A DNA stretch of 64,000 nt from Microbacterium sp. M28 (GTDB lineage Bacteria; Actinomycetota; Actinomycetes; Actinomycetales; Microbacteriaceae): NCBI RefSeq assembly GCF_025836995.1, contig NZ_CP107546.1, positions 3,100,001 to 3,164,000 of the forward strand, given 5' to 3'. Position 1 is the first letter of the stretch. Each line of letters begins with the position of its first letter. The position numbers and the translations under genes were made by a program. The notes under the pieces were generated by a model. It was not told where the DNA came from. It saw only the letters and a program-made list of their open reading frames with translations, and made no database searches. Of this stretch, positions 17,157 to 26,580 are shown piece after piece.

Positions 17157-18094
17157 GAGGGAGCCGCCGCATCCGCGCCCGAAGTGTCCGCTGGTGTCGC
17201 CCGGGTGGCCCACCCTGCCCGTACGACCGTGCCGACCACCGCGATCGCCGCAGCCAGCACCGCCGGCCACCACACCTCCGCGAGTGCCAACGGGAACACC
17301 TGCGCGGCGGCTTCGGCCATCTCGACCGGATTCCCCTGCAGCACCCGCATCCCCAGACCGTAGCCGATCGCGGTGAACAGCGCAGGCACCACCCACACCG
17401 ACAGCAGCGCGACGACCCACACGACCAGTCGACCAGCCGGACGCACCCCGCACCACACCAGCGCGCCGCCGACGACGACGCCCGGCAGCCAGTGGCCCAC
17501 CATCGAGATCACCGGCGGGGGACCCATCGGACCGGCGAACGCGCCGAACCACCGCGCGACCCAGGTCGCGAAGGGCACCGCCGCGAGCGCGATCGCCAAA
17601 GATGCGACGGCGACCGACGGCCGCGCCGTCATCCAGAGGCCGAGCTGCGCCAGCAGTGCCGCCGCGATCGTGCCCCCCAGTAGCCCGCCGAAGTACAGCA
17701 CCTCCCGCGCTCCAGCCGAGCCACGCAGTATCCCGAGCCCTTCGGCGAGCACGAGGAAGCTCTGCGCTGCGGCGATCACATGCACGACCGCCACGCCGAG
17801 CGCCGCGGGCCACAGCACCATGGCGCGCCGACGGCGCGTCACCCGCACCGCGAGACCGGCGAACACCCCACCGAGCAGCACGAGCGAGAACAGCATCGTC
17901 GCGGAGTACTGGCTCAGCGGCAGCAGCACGAACGGCATGGCTTCGGGCATCACCTCGGTCGCCCAGAGATTCTGCAACGGCAGCGTCCCGGCGACGGCCC
18001 ACGGCAGAAGTCCCAGCACCGCCCCGGCGACGCCGATCGCGAACGGCAGCAGCCGGCTGGACGTCGCGCGAGAAGCCGGATTCGCATCGGTCAT
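17153..18094 (-). CDS. Polytopic membrane protein, unknown function
   Basis: This is a 313-residue integral membrane protein with about eight to nine hydrophobic helices, starting at about residue 14 (LLPFAIGVAGAVLGLLPW). No catalytic or transport motif is recognisable. I place the start at ATG 18094, where the sequence changes from low-complexity Arg-rich to a normal short cytoplasmic N-terminus. Its stop overlaps the GTG of the DUF3592-like gene, so the two are one operon. Confidence 0.82.
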   Translation of the reverse strand: MTDANPASRATSSRLLPFAIGVAGAVLGLLPWAVAGTLPLQNLWATEVMPEAMPFVLLPLSQYSATMLFSLVLLGGVFAGLAVRVTRRRRAMVLWPAALGVAVVHVIAAAQSFLVLAEGLGILRGSAGAREVLYFGGLLGGTIAAALLAQLGLWMTARPSVAVASLAIALAAVPFATWVARWFGAFAGPMGPPPVISMVGHWLPGVVVGGALVWCGVRPAGRLVVWVVALLSVWVVPALFTAIGYGLGMRVLQGNPVEMAEAAAQVFPLALAEVWWPAVLAAAIAVVGTVVRAGWATRATPADTSGADAAAPS

Positions 18095-18195
18095 GCTCAC
18101 ACGCTGACACACGATGCCGGAAACATCGCGAGCAGAGCCGGAACGGCCGAAAGTGTCCGGGGAGAACTGCCCATCGCCGCGCGCAACGGAGCGCC

Positions 18196-18226
18196 TAGGC
18201 TGAGGGCGCACGCGGCACTGCCGCGT
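18196..18226 (+). promoter_or_regulatory. Promoter and leader hairpin before lipoprotein operon
   Basis: A -10-like TAGGCT occupies 18196-18201. It is followed by the palindrome ACGCGGCactGCCGCGT at about 18210-18226, which would form a hairpin near the 5' end of the transcript. A leader of about 70 bases then reaches the small frame at 18286. The hexamer matches those in front of other genes in this window. Confidence 0.4.
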
Positions 18227-18285
18227 CGTGCCGGGTGGACGCTGTCATCCGGCGCAACCGTTCGACGTGATGCCGGGGGACTTTC

Positions 18286-18369
18286 GTGAACGATGCAGCG
18301 CTCTTCTGCACCGAGGTCCCGCTCTCGCGTCCAGGGCGGCACGACCTGGAGAAGCTGGTGACGCGATGA
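18286..18369 (+). CDS. 27-residue leader-like ORF overlapping lipoprotein gene
   Basis: A short frame starts at GTG 18286 behind GGGGGA (18275-18280) and reads 27 residues (begins MNDAALFCTEVPL, ends EKLVTR). It ends in TGA that overlaps the ATG of the lipoprotein gene. The strong ribosome-binding site and ATGA overlap suggest translation coupled to the lipoprotein. It has no membrane helix or known motif. It could be a regulatory leader peptide or a degraded partner gene. Confidence 0.42.
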   Translation: MNDAALFCTEVPLSRPGRHDLEKLVTR

Positions 18370-18881
18370 CCGCGCGAGCGCGCGCCGCCCTCTTCGTCTT
18401 CGGAATCCTCACCCTGGCTCTGACCGGCTGCACGGGACCGGCGCCGGCCGAAGAAGCGGCGAGCACGCTGACCTGGGAAGAGGCCAAAGCCGACACGCAG
18501 GCGATGGAACGGCAGATCGCTGCGCTCGTGCCGACCGAGGCCGTCATCAGCGTCGACCAGAACGAGAAAGGCGGACTCTTCCGCTGCGATGAGGTGCAGC
18601 ACCGCTGGAAAGGCATCACCACCGTGACCCTGGTTCCCGGCGCTGACCCCGAGTCGATCACGAAGGACATGGAGCAGAAGATCGACACCCTCTTCCCGGC
18701 GGGCGAGTTCGAGGTGACCAACCGCCGCGGCATCACGGACGACTATGTCGCGACTGTGGAGTCGCCGACGACCGGGGAGGGATACCTCTTCGGCCAGGGA
18801 CGCCCCGGCACCATCGTCATCGATTCCTACTCGGTCTGCTTCACCCTGCCCGAAGGCACCTACCCCGGCGGCGACTTCTAG
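18366..18881 (+). CDS. Putative secreted lipoprotein
   Basis: This is a 171-residue lipoprotein. A signal helix ends in the lipobox LTGC with the lipidated cysteine at residue 22. The exported part is a mixed alpha/beta domain with two further cysteines (FRCDEVQHRW and SVCFTLPEG) that may form a disulfide. No family is recognised; it resembles the many small surface lipoproteins of Microbacteriaceae. The ATG overlaps the stop of a 27-residue frame, and the region upstream carries a TAGGCT promoter element. Confidence 0.8.
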   Translation: MTARARAALFVFGILTLALTGCTGPAPAEEAASTLTWEEAKADTQAMERQIAALVPTEAVISVDQNEKGGLFRCDEVQHRWKGITTVTLVPGADPESITKDMEQKIDTLFPAGEFEVTNRRGITDDYVATVESPTTGEGYLFGQGRPGTIVIDSYSVCFTLPEGTYPGGDF

Positions 18882-18883
18882 CG

Positions 18884-19177
18884 TCAGGCTCCCGGCTGCG
18901 CTCCGCCGAATCGCTCCGCAGACGCGACCTGCTCGGCGACGCGCCGCAGCGCGAGCAGCAGCGGTTCGACGAGCACCGATCCGAGCACGACGTAGCGCAC
19001 GGCGGCCTCGGCGGATTCGGTCGGCGTCGCGGCGACCTCGGCATCCGCGATCGCCCGGATGCTCTCCAGATACACCGGCATCGCAGCATCCGGTACAGCG
19101 AAGCCGGCCCGCTCGAGGCCGTCCAGAGCACGGGCGACGTCACCGAGGGCAGACCCGGCACGCCGAGCCAGCGGCAT
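18884..19177 (-). CDS. Hypothetical small protein
   Basis: This frame encodes 97 residues, is predicted all-helical and Ala/Leu/Glu-rich (LESIRAIADAEVAA, VRYVVLGSVLVEPLLLAL), and ends two bases from the convergent lipoprotein gene. It has ordinary amino-acid composition, unlike most shadow frames of high-GC DNA, but no clear ribosome-binding site and no recognised family. It may be a four-helix cytosolic protein. The start at ATG 19177 is uncertain. Confidence 0.45.
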   Translation of the reverse strand: MPLARRAGSALGDVARALDGLERAGFAVPDAAMPVYLESIRAIADAEVAATPTESAEAAVRYVVLGSVLVEPLLLALRRVAEQVASAERFGGAQPGA

Positions 19178-19199
19178 CCTGATCCTGACCGCCGCGCCC

Positions 19200-19268
19200 G
19201 CGAGAAACCACCTCCGCCGCGAGAAACCACCTCGTCAATGATTTCTCGCGCGCGAGGTGGTTTCTCGC
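19200..19268. repeat. Palindromic GCGAGAAACCACC element
   Basis: The word GCGAGAAACCACCTCG (19219-19234) is followed eighteen bases later by its exact reverse complement (19253-19268), giving a 16-bp perfect stem. A further direct copy of GCGAGAAACCACCT lies at 19200-19213. The element sits between the hypothetical gene and the phytase stop. A related cluster occurs at 61661-61730, so this is a dispersed intergenic repeat; it may also act as a terminator for the phytase gene. Confidence 0.75.
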
Positions 19269-19287
19269 GGGGCCTGGGGAGTTCGTC

Positions 19288-20604
19288 TCAGTCGGCGATG
19301 TCGAGGTCGAGGCCGCTCTTCTCGGCCACGTCCTCCCAGGCGAGGTACTTGAAGTTCGTGCTCTCCTCGTCCGAGCCCTCCGGCGTGTTGTCACCGTCCT
19401 GCAGCACGAGCAGCCCGCCGTCGAAGCCGGGCAGGCTCACATTGACGACATCGGCGCCGTCACTGTGCTGGGTGCCGTCGACGGCGCCGTCGACCACGCT
19501 GAACGATCCGACATAGGCGTTGTCATCCTCGATGTCGTAGACCGCGAAACTGTCGTCGCCCTGGCTGGACGCGAGCAGGTACCCCTCACCTTCATCGGTC
19601 TCGTAGATCGTGAGCCCCTCGATGTCGGTGCGCAGCACGTCGCCGCCGAAGCCGGGGTTCTCTCCGTAGACGCACTCGTCGAGCTCGGCGTCGTAGGTGC
19701 CGGGGAGGCCGAACTCGATCGCGGTGTCGACGAGCTCCGCCTCGCCGGTGAGGTCGGCATCGACCTTCCAGATGCCGACGAGCTCCTGGCCGAGGTAGGC
19801 GGTGCCGCTCTCCTCGTCGACCGCGATGCCCTCGACCTGCGCGTACTGACCCGGGTCGTCGCACGTGGTCCACGTCGACCCATCCGGCATGGCGAACTCG
19901 GCCGGCAGCGCGAGCTCGCGCACGACGTCCCAGCCGACGGTGCCGTCGCCCTTGTCGCTCAGCTCGAGCAGCGCGACCTCGGTCTCCGAGTTGCGGCTCA
20001 CCAGCGCGTACGCTCCGTCGTCCTCCTGCCACGTGGCGAGGCCGTACGCGGTGTGCTCGCTGTTGACCTCCTCCTGGGATGCCGAGAAGATTCGCCCGGC
20101 GTCCGGAGCCGTCACCTCGGTCAGCTCGCCGTCGTCGATGACGAAGATGCCGAGGTCGTCCATGCCCTTGTCCGAGACGACCGCGAGGTCGACCTCGTCG
20201 CCGTCGAGCTCGAAGTCGTGGATGAGGTCGACGTTGTTGTAGCGTCCTGGTGCGTCGCCCTCGCCAGACGCCAGCTTCGGGTCGATGTGCTGGACCAGCT
20301 GACCCTCGAGGTCGTAGACGTTCATCCCGGCCTCCTTGGCCGTGGTGATGACGAGGCTGTTCTCGGCGTCGTCCTCGTCGACCCAGATGGCGGGGTCGTC
20401 CGCGTCGGCGTCGTCGGCATCCCACAGCGCGGGAGTCTCGAGCTTCGCGGTGACGTCATCGGCCTTCGATTTCGAGTGGCCGTACGCGTATGCGTGGCCC
20501 TTGGCGTGTTCGGGTGGCTGGGGGTTCGGATGCGGCTGGGCGGCGCCGACGAGCACGACGGCGGAGGCGCCGATCACAGCGACGGTGAGCAGGCGGGGGA
20601 TCAC
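19288..20604 (-). CDS. Secreted beta-propeller phytase
   Basis: This is a 438-residue exported protein with a Sec signal peptide (about residues 1-22), a His/Pro-rich linker, and a beta-propeller phytase domain. It is acidic and rich in Asp/Glu, as expected for a calcium-dependent propeller. Family landmarks are DDPAIWVDEDDAENSLVI-like strands near residue 70, YNNVDLIHDF, VEGIAVDEESG, DIEGLTIYE and the final LLVLQDGDNT. Such enzymes release phosphate from phytate outside the cell. A PHO-box-like site lies about 50 bases upstream, which fits induction in phosphate starvation. Confidence 0.92.
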   Translation of the reverse strand: MIPRLLTVAVIGASAVVLVGAAQPHPNPQPPEHAKGHAYAYGHSKSKADDVTAKLETPALWDADDADADDPAIWVDEDDAENSLVITTAKEAGMNVYDLEGQLVQHIDPKLASGEGDAPGRYNNVDLIHDFELDGDEVDLAVVSDKGMDDLGIFVIDDGELTEVTAPDAGRIFSASQEEVNSEHTAYGLATWQEDDGAYALVSRNSETEVALLELSDKGDGTVGWDVVRELALPAEFAMPDGSTWTTCDDPGQYAQVEGIAVDEESGTAYLGQELVGIWKVDADLTGEAELVDTAIEFGLPGTYDAELDECVYGENPGFGGDVLRTDIEGLTIYETDEGEGYLLASSQGDDSFAVYDIEDDNAYVGSFSVVDGAVDGTQHSDGADVVNVSLPGFDGGLLVLQDGDNTPEGSDEESTNFKYLAWEDVAEKSGLDLDIAD

Positions 20605-20652
20605 GGAGACTCCTCGGGGGATCGATGGATGGGGTCGCCCGATCGTTCTGCC

Positions 20653-20674
20653 CGGCTATGAACGCCGAGTGAAC
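20653..20674 (-). promoter_or_regulatory. PHO-box-like site upstream of phytase gene
   Basis: Read on the minus strand, 20674 to 20653 is two 11-base units, GTTCACTCGGC and GTTCATAGCCG. Direct 11-base repeats beginning GTTCA match the PhoP boxes described in streptomycetes (unit consensus GTTCACC). The site is 49 bases before the phytase start. Similar sites precede the GDPD gene and phnD in this window. Confidence 0.65.
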
Positions 20675-20785
20675 CGGCAGTGACGTATGACGCCGACCCA
20701 AGCTCGAAGTCCGGATCGAAGCCGGCTGACGAATCACGGGGCGATCTCCGCATCCCGTCGCGACGACGTGCCTACACTCGCAACC

Positions 20786-22462
20786 ATGGTCTCCGCCGAC
20801 GTCGTCACCCCCTCCCAGGCGGAGGATCTCGCTGCCCGCATCCTCGCGAGACGCGCGCACCCGCTTCTGCTCGTCTCGACGGATCCGGAGGGCGGATTCT
20901 CCTTCGACGTCCCCCGGCTGCGCCAGGAGCTGGACGGGATCGCCGACGTCGTCACGGTCGAGACCGGCGGCGTGACCCGGCACCTGGAGCAGCTGCTGCC
21001 GCCCAAGACCCACGCCTTCGGCGGAACGGCCCGCTCCTACCCCACCGACTTCGGCGCCGACCCGGCATGGACCAGATCGCACCTGCGCTTTCCCGACCAC
21101 GCGACCACCGACGACCTGATCGACGACGCCATCGCGCAGAGCGTGCAGCGCCGGGTCGAGTCGGCGGCCGCCCCGCGGGTCCGACGCGCCTCCGGTGTCG
21201 TGCACGGGTTCGTCGCCGACGGCACCCGCGCCATGGTGCGGCTCGACGACGGCACCACCGTGACCGCGACGGCCGAACTGCTGCCGCCGGACATCCCGCT
21301 TCTCGCCGCACTCGTCGTCGGCGAGCGCACCAGCGGCATCCTGGACGGCAACGAACTGCATCCCGAGCCGGTCGCACCGGACCCGGATGCCTTCCCGGAT
21401 GGATCGCACACCCTCGCGCTCGTCGTGAAGGTCACGGAGCTGCGCGCGACCGTGCAGCTGCATCCGCGCCTGTCCGCCGTGCTGCGGCGCCGTGACGTCG
21501 ACGCCGGCGACGGCCCCGTCAGCGACGTGCTCGCCGTCGGAGACGTGATCCGCGTGCGCGTCACCCGCCTGCCGGACGGGACTCCGGCGCTCAGCCGAAC
21601 CGACGTCGACCCGGATGCCGCGCTGGTGCCCTCACTGCCCCTGATCGCGGGCGGAGCGCCGTGGCTGAGCGAGGATCGCCCTCCGCAGCAGCCATCGGAT
21701 GCCGCAGCTCACACCCCCGCCGCGGACGAGGCATCCGCACTTCCGCCAGCAGCACTGATCCCGTCGCCCGATGTCGCGACCCGCACGGACGTCGTCGCAC
21801 TGTCGCACCAGATCACGAGCCTGCGCGGCGATCTCCTCGCCCTGACGAACCTCGTCGCCCGCGGCTCGGGCGCACTCGTCACGGATGCCGGCGAGCTCGA
21901 CCGGCTGCGCGCCGAGAACGAACGTCTGCGCGCCCAGCTCGCCGATGAGCGCGCCGAACGGGCCTCCACCGAGGCGAAGCTCGCGGGTGCCGAGCAGGAC
22001 CGCCGCGAGACGGGCCGTGCTCTGCGCGATGCCCGCCGGGCCGCGGAGCGCTCCCATGTCGACGCCACCGCCGACGGCATCCGCTTCGAGATCGAACGCA
22101 CCTGGGGCAACCGCACCGCCCCCGGCGAGCGCGGCCGCTGGCCGTTGCGCGACTACACACTGGGCCCGGACTTCATCGACTCCCTCAGCCCGCTCGACGA
22201 GGGTCAGCTGAGCAAGGCGATCCGCACGTGCGTCGACGCGATCACCGGCCGCGACCGCGAGATCCCCGCACGCGAGCTGCATCGGCTGCGCACCGGCGAG
22301 GGCGGTGGCGACTCGTATGTGGTGCGCCAGGACGGCGCCCGCTGCATGCGCTCAAGCGTCGAGCAGAACGTGGCGGGCGCGCGGCGGCTGCACTACTGGG
22401 AGCTGCCGGGCGGCGGCGTCGAGCTCGGGCGCATCGTGCTCCACGACGACACGAAGCCGTAG
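20786..22462 (+). CDS. Unrecognised multidomain protein: S1-like, coiled-coil, RelE-like
   Basis: This 558-residue soluble protein is not a family I can name. The N-terminal 105 residues form an alpha/beta domain ending in a GGTARSYPT motif. Residues about 130-180 and 208-280 look like two small beta barrels; the second (VLAVGDVIRVRVTRL) resembles an S1 RNA-binding fold. Residues about 369-424 are a long charged coiled coil. The last 125 residues (FEIERTWGNR, YVVRQDGARCMRS, HYWELPGGG) recall RelE-type mRNA nucleases. TACACT at 20773-20778 ends seven bases before the ATG. An RNA-directed or conflict-type effector is a guess. Confidence 0.85.
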   Translation: MVSADVVTPSQAEDLAARILARRAHPLLLVSTDPEGGFSFDVPRLRQELDGIADVVTVETGGVTRHLEQLLPPKTHAFGGTARSYPTDFGADPAWTRSHLRFPDHATTDDLIDDAIAQSVQRRVESAAAPRVRRASGVVHGFVADGTRAMVRLDDGTTVTATAELLPPDIPLLAALVVGERTSGILDGNELHPEPVAPDPDAFPDGSHTLALVVKVTELRATVQLHPRLSAVLRRRDVDAGDGPVSDVLAVGDVIRVRVTRLPDGTPALSRTDVDPDAALVPSLPLIAGGAPWLSEDRPPQQPSDAAAHTPAADEASALPPAALIPSPDVATRTDVVALSHQITSLRGDLLALTNLVARGSGALVTDAGELDRLRAENERLRAQLADERAERASTEAKLAGAEQDRRETGRALRDARRAAERSHVDATADGIRFEIERTWGNRTAPGERGRWPLRDYTLGPDFIDSLSPLDEGQLSKAIRTCVDAITGRDREIPARELHRLRTGEGGGDSYVVRQDGARCMRSSVEQNVAGARRLHYWELPGGGVELGRIVLHDDTKP

Positions 22463-22568
22463 CCGCGAATCATCCTTTCGCCGAGACGTCAAGGGCGCTG
22501 ACGAACACCGGACGTCGCGATAGCTTGACTCGGATGCATGACCCGGATGCACCTGCGAGGAGTACACG

Positions 22569-23846
22569 ATGACGTTGGAAGTCGTGTCGCCCACCTCCGC
22601 CCTGCTCGACGGCAGATACCTGCTGGAGGACCGCGTCGGCAAGGGCGGGATGGCGACGGTCTACCGCGCCGAGGACACCCATCTCGGCCGGACCGTGGCG
22701 ATCAAGATGATCCATGACGGCGGGGATGCCGTCAGTTCGGTCGATCGGGCGCACACCGAGAAGGCGTTGCTCGCCTCGATGAACCATCCATCTCTGGTGA
22801 CGCTGTACGACGCGCAGCTGGAGCCGGGTCGCCCGCAGTACCTCGTGATGGAGTTCGTCGACGGGCCGACGCTGGCGGCGCGCATGGCGGAGGGTCCGCT
22901 GCCGCCCCGCCAGCTCGCGCACCTGATGCAGAACCTGGCCGAGGGGCTCGCCGCCGCGCATGCGGCGGGCATCATCCACCGCGACGTCAAACCGTCGAAC
23001 GTGCTGCTCGCGCGGACCGGGGATGCCGCGGTGCCCTGGACCGCGAAGCTCGCCGACTTCGGCATCGCCTGCTCGATCGACCGATCGCCGATGACATCGC
23101 CGGGAATCGTACTGGGAACCCTCGCCTACATGGCGCCGGAGCAGCTGCGCGATGCCGACCCCGGCACCGCGGTCGACATCTTCTCCCTCGGCCTCGTCGT
23201 GCTCGAAGCGCTGACCGGCCGGATCGGATATCCCGAACTCGGCTCCGGTCGCGCGGCCGCACTGGCGCGCGTGATGCAGCCGCCGACGATCGCCGAGACC
23301 GTCGACGACGAGTGGCGGGACCTGCTCGAACGGATGACGCGGCTCGAACCGGACGAGCGTCCCACCGCCGCAGAGGTCGCCGCCGCAGCCAAGGAGCTCG
23401 CGCGCTCCAGTTCGCTTGATCCCCTGCCGGTGGCCCCCGAGCCGGGCCGGACTCCCGCGCTCGCACCGGCAGAAACCGCGCGGACCGCGGTGCTGCCTGC
23501 AACGGCGGCATCCCACCCCTCACGCCGCCGAGCCGTCATCGCCGGTGCGGCGCTGGCCGCCGCGACGCTGGCCACCAGCGCGGCGTTCCTCCTTCCCCCG
23601 GCCGACGGGCCGGGGCGTGTCGTGCCGTCGACGACACTGCGCACACTGATCGAGCCGGCGCAGACGGACACGACCTCGAACACCGACGGGGATGCTCCGG
23701 AGGCGCCGAACGAGTCCGACGACACCGGGAACCAGGGCACGGGCCAGCAGGGCAACAGCGAGAAGAACGACAAGGGCAACAGCGACAAAGGCCAGGGCAA
23801 GGGGAAGGACGGCTCCGACCAGGGCAAGGGCAACGGCAAGGGGTAG
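22569..23846 (+). CDS. Membrane Ser/Thr protein kinase (PknB-like)
   Basis: This is a 425-residue eukaryotic-type kinase. Its cytoplasmic catalytic domain (about residues 15-280) has the glycine loop GKGGMATV, K46 in VAIKM, HRDVKPSN with catalytic D139, DFG at 163-165, and MAPEQL. A Pro/Ala linker leads to a membrane helix at about 321-343. The extracellular tail is low-complexity, rich in Asn, Asp, Lys and Gly, with no PASTA repeats. It probably phosphorylates regulators of envelope or division. TTGACT at 22525-22530 may be its -35. It is monocistronic. Confidence 0.93.
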   Translation: MTLEVVSPTSALLDGRYLLEDRVGKGGMATVYRAEDTHLGRTVAIKMIHDGGDAVSSVDRAHTEKALLASMNHPSLVTLYDAQLEPGRPQYLVMEFVDGPTLAARMAEGPLPPRQLAHLMQNLAEGLAAAHAAGIIHRDVKPSNVLLARTGDAAVPWTAKLADFGIACSIDRSPMTSPGIVLGTLAYMAPEQLRDADPGTAVDIFSLGLVVLEALTGRIGYPELGSGRAAALARVMQPPTIAETVDDEWRDLLERMTRLEPDERPTAAEVAAAAKELARSSSLDPLPVAPEPGRTPALAPAETARTAVLPATAASHPSRRRAVIAGAALAAATLATSAAFLLPPADGPGRVVPSTTLRTLIEPAQTDTTSNTDGDAPEAPNESDDTGNQGTGQQGNSEKNDKGNSDKGQGKGKDGSDQGKGNGKG

Positions 23847-23939
23847 GCCTGCAACGGGCGTCCCGATCCGCGGGAAGCCCTGGCACGCCGCGCCGGTAGA
23901 CTGATCACGCCCCGCTCGGCCCTTTCCCTTGGAGTGCGC

Positions 23940-26276
23940 GTGACCACCCCCGAAGCATCCGCCCGTCAGCACGTTCCCGACTCCGTCGAGAACGCGATCG
24001 CCACTCCCGAGAAGGAGCAGCCGTACGCCGCGCTGGGCCTGAAGGATGACGAGTACGCACGCATCCGCGAGATCCTCGGCCGCCGCCCCACCTCGGGCGA
24101 GCTGGCGATGTACTCCGTCATGTGGTCGGAGCACTGCTCCTACAAGTCGAGCAAGAACTACCTGCGCCGTTTCGGCCAGAAGGTCTCCGACGAGATGAAG
24201 GAACGCCTGATGGTCGGCATGGGCCAGAACGCGGGCGTCGTCGACGTCGGCGAGGGCTGGGCCGTCACCTTCAAGGCCGAATCGCACAACCACCCCAGCT
24301 TCATCGAGCCGTTCCAGGGCGCTGCCACTGGCGTCGGCGGCATCGTCCGCGACATCATCTCGATGGGTGCGCGCCCGGTAGCCGTCATGGACGCCCTGCG
24401 CTTCGGCGCGATCGACCACCCCGACACGGCACGCGTCGTGCACGGCGTGACCGCGGGCATCAGCTTCTACGGCAACTGCCTCGGCCTGCCGAACATCGGC
24501 GGCGAGACGGTCTTCGACGCCGTCTACCAGGCCAACCCGCTCGTCAACGCGCTCGCGGTCGGCGTCCTGCGCCACGAGGACCTCAAGCTCGCCAACGCCA
24601 CCGGCGTCGGCAACAAGGTCGTCCTGTTCGGCGCCCGCACCGGCGGCGACGGCATCGGCGGCGCCAGCATCCTGGCATCCGACTCCTTCGACGACGGCGG
24701 ACCCACCAAGCGTCCGGCCGTGCAGGTCGGCGACCCGTTCGCCGAGAAGGTGCTCATCGAGTGCTGCCTCGAGCTGTACCGCGGCGAGCTCGTCGAGGCG
24801 ATCCAGGACCTCGGTGCCGCCGGAATCTCCTGCGCGACCAGCGAGCTCGCGGCCAACGGCAACAGCGGCATGAAGGTGTCCCTCGACAACGTGCTGCTGC
24901 GCGACCCGTCGCTCACGGCCGAGGAGATCCTCATGTCGGAGTCGCAGGAGCGCATGATGGCGATCGTCGCGCCGGAGAAGCTGGATGCCTTCATGGCCGT
25001 CGTGAACAAGTGGGAGGTCGAGACCAGCGTCCTGGGCGAGGTCACCGGAGACGGCCGCCTCATCATCGACTGGCAGGGCGAGCGCATCGTCGACGTCGAC
25101 CCGTCGACGGTCGCGGTCGACGGCCCCGTGTACGACCGGCCCGTCGCCTACCCGACCTGGATCGACGCGCTGCAGGCGGATGCCGCCGAGAACCTCCCCC
25201 GCTCGAACGACCCTTCGGTACTGCGTGATCAGTTCCTCGATCTGGTCGCGTCGCCCAACCTCGCCGACACCCGCTGGATCACCAACCAGTACGACTACTA
25301 CGTGCTCGGCAACACGGCACTCGCGTTCCCCGACGACGCCGGCATGATCCGCGTCGACGAGGAGTCCGGCCTCGGATTCGCGATCTCGACCGATGCCAAC
25401 GGTCGCTACAGCCAGCTGGACCCGTACGCGGGCGCGCAGATCGCCCTGGCCGAGGCGTACCGCAACGTCGCCGTCACAGGAGCGACCCCCACCGCGATCA
25501 CCGACTGCCTGAACTTCGGTTCCCCCGAGAACCCCGAGGTCATGTGGCAGTTCGGCCAGACCGTCGACGGCCTGGCGGACGGCTGCTACGAGTTGGGCAC
25601 CCCCGTGACCGGCGGCAACGTGTCGTTCTACAACCAGACCGGCGACGTGCCGATCCACCCGACCCCGCTGGTCGGCGTGCTCGGGCTCATCGACGACGTC
25701 TCGCGTCGCATCCCGTCCGGCTGGCAGGACGAGGGCCAGAACATCTACCTGCTCGGCACGACGTCGACGGAGCTGAGCGGTTCGGCCTGGGCCGAGACCG
25801 TGCACGCGCACCTGGGCGGCCTGCCTCCGAAGGTCGACCTCGCCGCAGAGAAGCGCCTCGCCGGACTCATCGGCGCCGCGCGCGACGAGTGGCTGATCTC
25901 GTCGGCGCACGACCTCTCCGAGGGCGGACTCGCGCAGGCACTCGCCGAGGGCGTCATGCGCTTCGGTGTCGGCGCGCGCGTCTGGCTGAACGAGATCATC
26001 GAGCGCGACGGAGTGGATGCCGCGACCGCCCTGTTCTCCGAGTCCACCGGTCGCGTCATCGTCACGGTGCCGCGCGAGGACGACGTGAAGTTCCGCGGCC
26101 TCTGCGAGGGGCGCGACTACCCGGTCATGCGCATCGGCGTCACCGACACCGAGCCGCAGCTCGAGGTGCAGGACATCTTCACCCTCTCGGTCGCCGAACT
26201 GCGCGAGCGCTCGCAGGCCACCCTGCCGAGCTACTTCGGCCCCACCGTCACCGAGTCGGCGCCACTCGCTCGTTGA
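23940..26276 (+). CDS. purL: Phosphoribosylformylglycinamidine synthase subunit II
   Basis: This is a 778-residue small-type PurL, the ATP-dependent synthase subunit of purine biosynthesis step four. It works with PurQ and PurS, which are not in this window. Landmarks are [25 protein letters not shown], the two AIR-synthase-type repeats, and [10 protein letters not shown] take GTG 23940 as the start because TTGGAG at 23929-23934 is five bases upstream; a GTG at 23934 overlaps that site. TAGACT at 23897-23902 is a plausible -10. The last residues and the stop are encoded within a dispersed repeat. Confidence 0.96.
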   Translation: MTTPEASARQHVPDSVENAIATPEKEQPYAALGLKDDEYARIREILGRRPTSGELAMYSVMWSEHCSYKSSKNYLRRFGQKVSDEMKERLMVGMGQNAGVVDVGEGWAVTFKAESHNHPSFIEPFQGAATGVGGIVRDIISMGARPVAVMDALRFGAIDHPDTARVVHGVTAGISFYGNCLGLPNIGGETVFDAVYQANPLVNALAVGVLRHEDLKLANATGVGNKVVLFGARTGGDGIGGASILASDSFDDGGPTKRPAVQVGDPFAEKVLIECCLELYRGELVEAIQDLGAAGISCATSELAANGNSGMKVSLDNVLLRDPSLTAEEILMSESQERMMAIVAPEKLDAFMAVVNKWEVETSVLGEVTGDGRLIIDWQGERIVDVDPSTVAVDGPVYDRPVAYPTWIDALQADAAENLPRSNDPSVLRDQFLDLVASPNLADTRWITNQYDYYVLGNTALAFPDDAGMIRVDEESGLGFAISTDANGRYSQLDPYAGAQIALAEAYRNVAVTGATPTAITDCLNFGSPENPEVMWQFGQTVDGLADGCYELGTPVTGGNVSFYNQTGDVPIHPTPLVGVLGLIDDVSRRIPSGWQDEGQNIYLLGTTSTELSGSAWAETVHAHLGGLPPKVDLAAEKRLAGLIGAARDEWLISSAHDLSEGGLAQALAEGVMRFGVGARVWLNEIIERDGVDAATALFSESTGRVIVTVPREDDVKFRGLCEGRDYPVMRIGVTDTEPQLEVQDIFTLSVAELRERSQATLPSYFGPTVTESAPLAR

Positions 26277-26299
26277 GCGAGCGCAGCGAGTCGAAACGC
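26267..26299. repeat. Dispersed 33-bp palindrome-like intergenic repeat
   Basis: This stretch overlaps the purL stop codon. It is the reverse complement, with a single mismatch, of 35941-35973. The core reads cgctcgttgagcgagcgc followed by agcgagtcgaaacgc. It contains internal gctcg/cgagc symmetry. It belongs to the REP-like words scattered between genes in Microbacteriaceae. Confidence 0.75.
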
Positions 26300-26316
26300 A
26301 GTCCTGAGGAGCAACG

Positions 26317-26463
26317 ATGTCTGAGCACCACGAAGAGGCCGAAGACCTCTCGATCTACTCGGAGCGCCGTCAGAAGCGCATCCGCGTGACCGCCTGGGTC
26401 ACGATCGGCGCGCTGATCCTCGTCGGCGGCGGCGCGACGGTCCTCTCCCTCCTCCTGGGCTGA
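26317..26463 (+). CDS. 48-residue single-helix membrane protein
   Basis: A short frame starts at ATG 26317 with TGAGGAGCAACG upstream, a good ribosome-binding site. It encodes an acidic, charged N-terminus (about 24 residues, MSEHHEEAEDLSIYSERRQ) and one membrane helix of about 22 residues to the end. It follows purL by 40 bases in the same orientation. The clear domain split and ribosome-binding site make it a credible small protein. Function is unknown; small tail-anchored proteins often modulate larger membrane proteins. Confidence 0.7.
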   Translation: MSEHHEEAEDLSIYSERRQKRIRVTAWVTIGALILVGGGATVLSLLLG

Positions 26464-26580
26464 TCTCCGCGGTTTCCCGCGCGCGGATGCCGGCGCGACA
26501 GTGGTCGTGATTCGCCGCATCACCGCGCGTGAGACGGCCATTCGCGCCACCTCCCTGCCGCACGCTCCCCTCCGGCATCC

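Noticed and set aside
23520..25910. A 796-codon minus-strand open frame opposite the kinase tail and purL
   Set aside because: It has no recognisable family, shows a Val/Asp/Arg-biased shadow composition, and lies fully opposite purL, which is certain.
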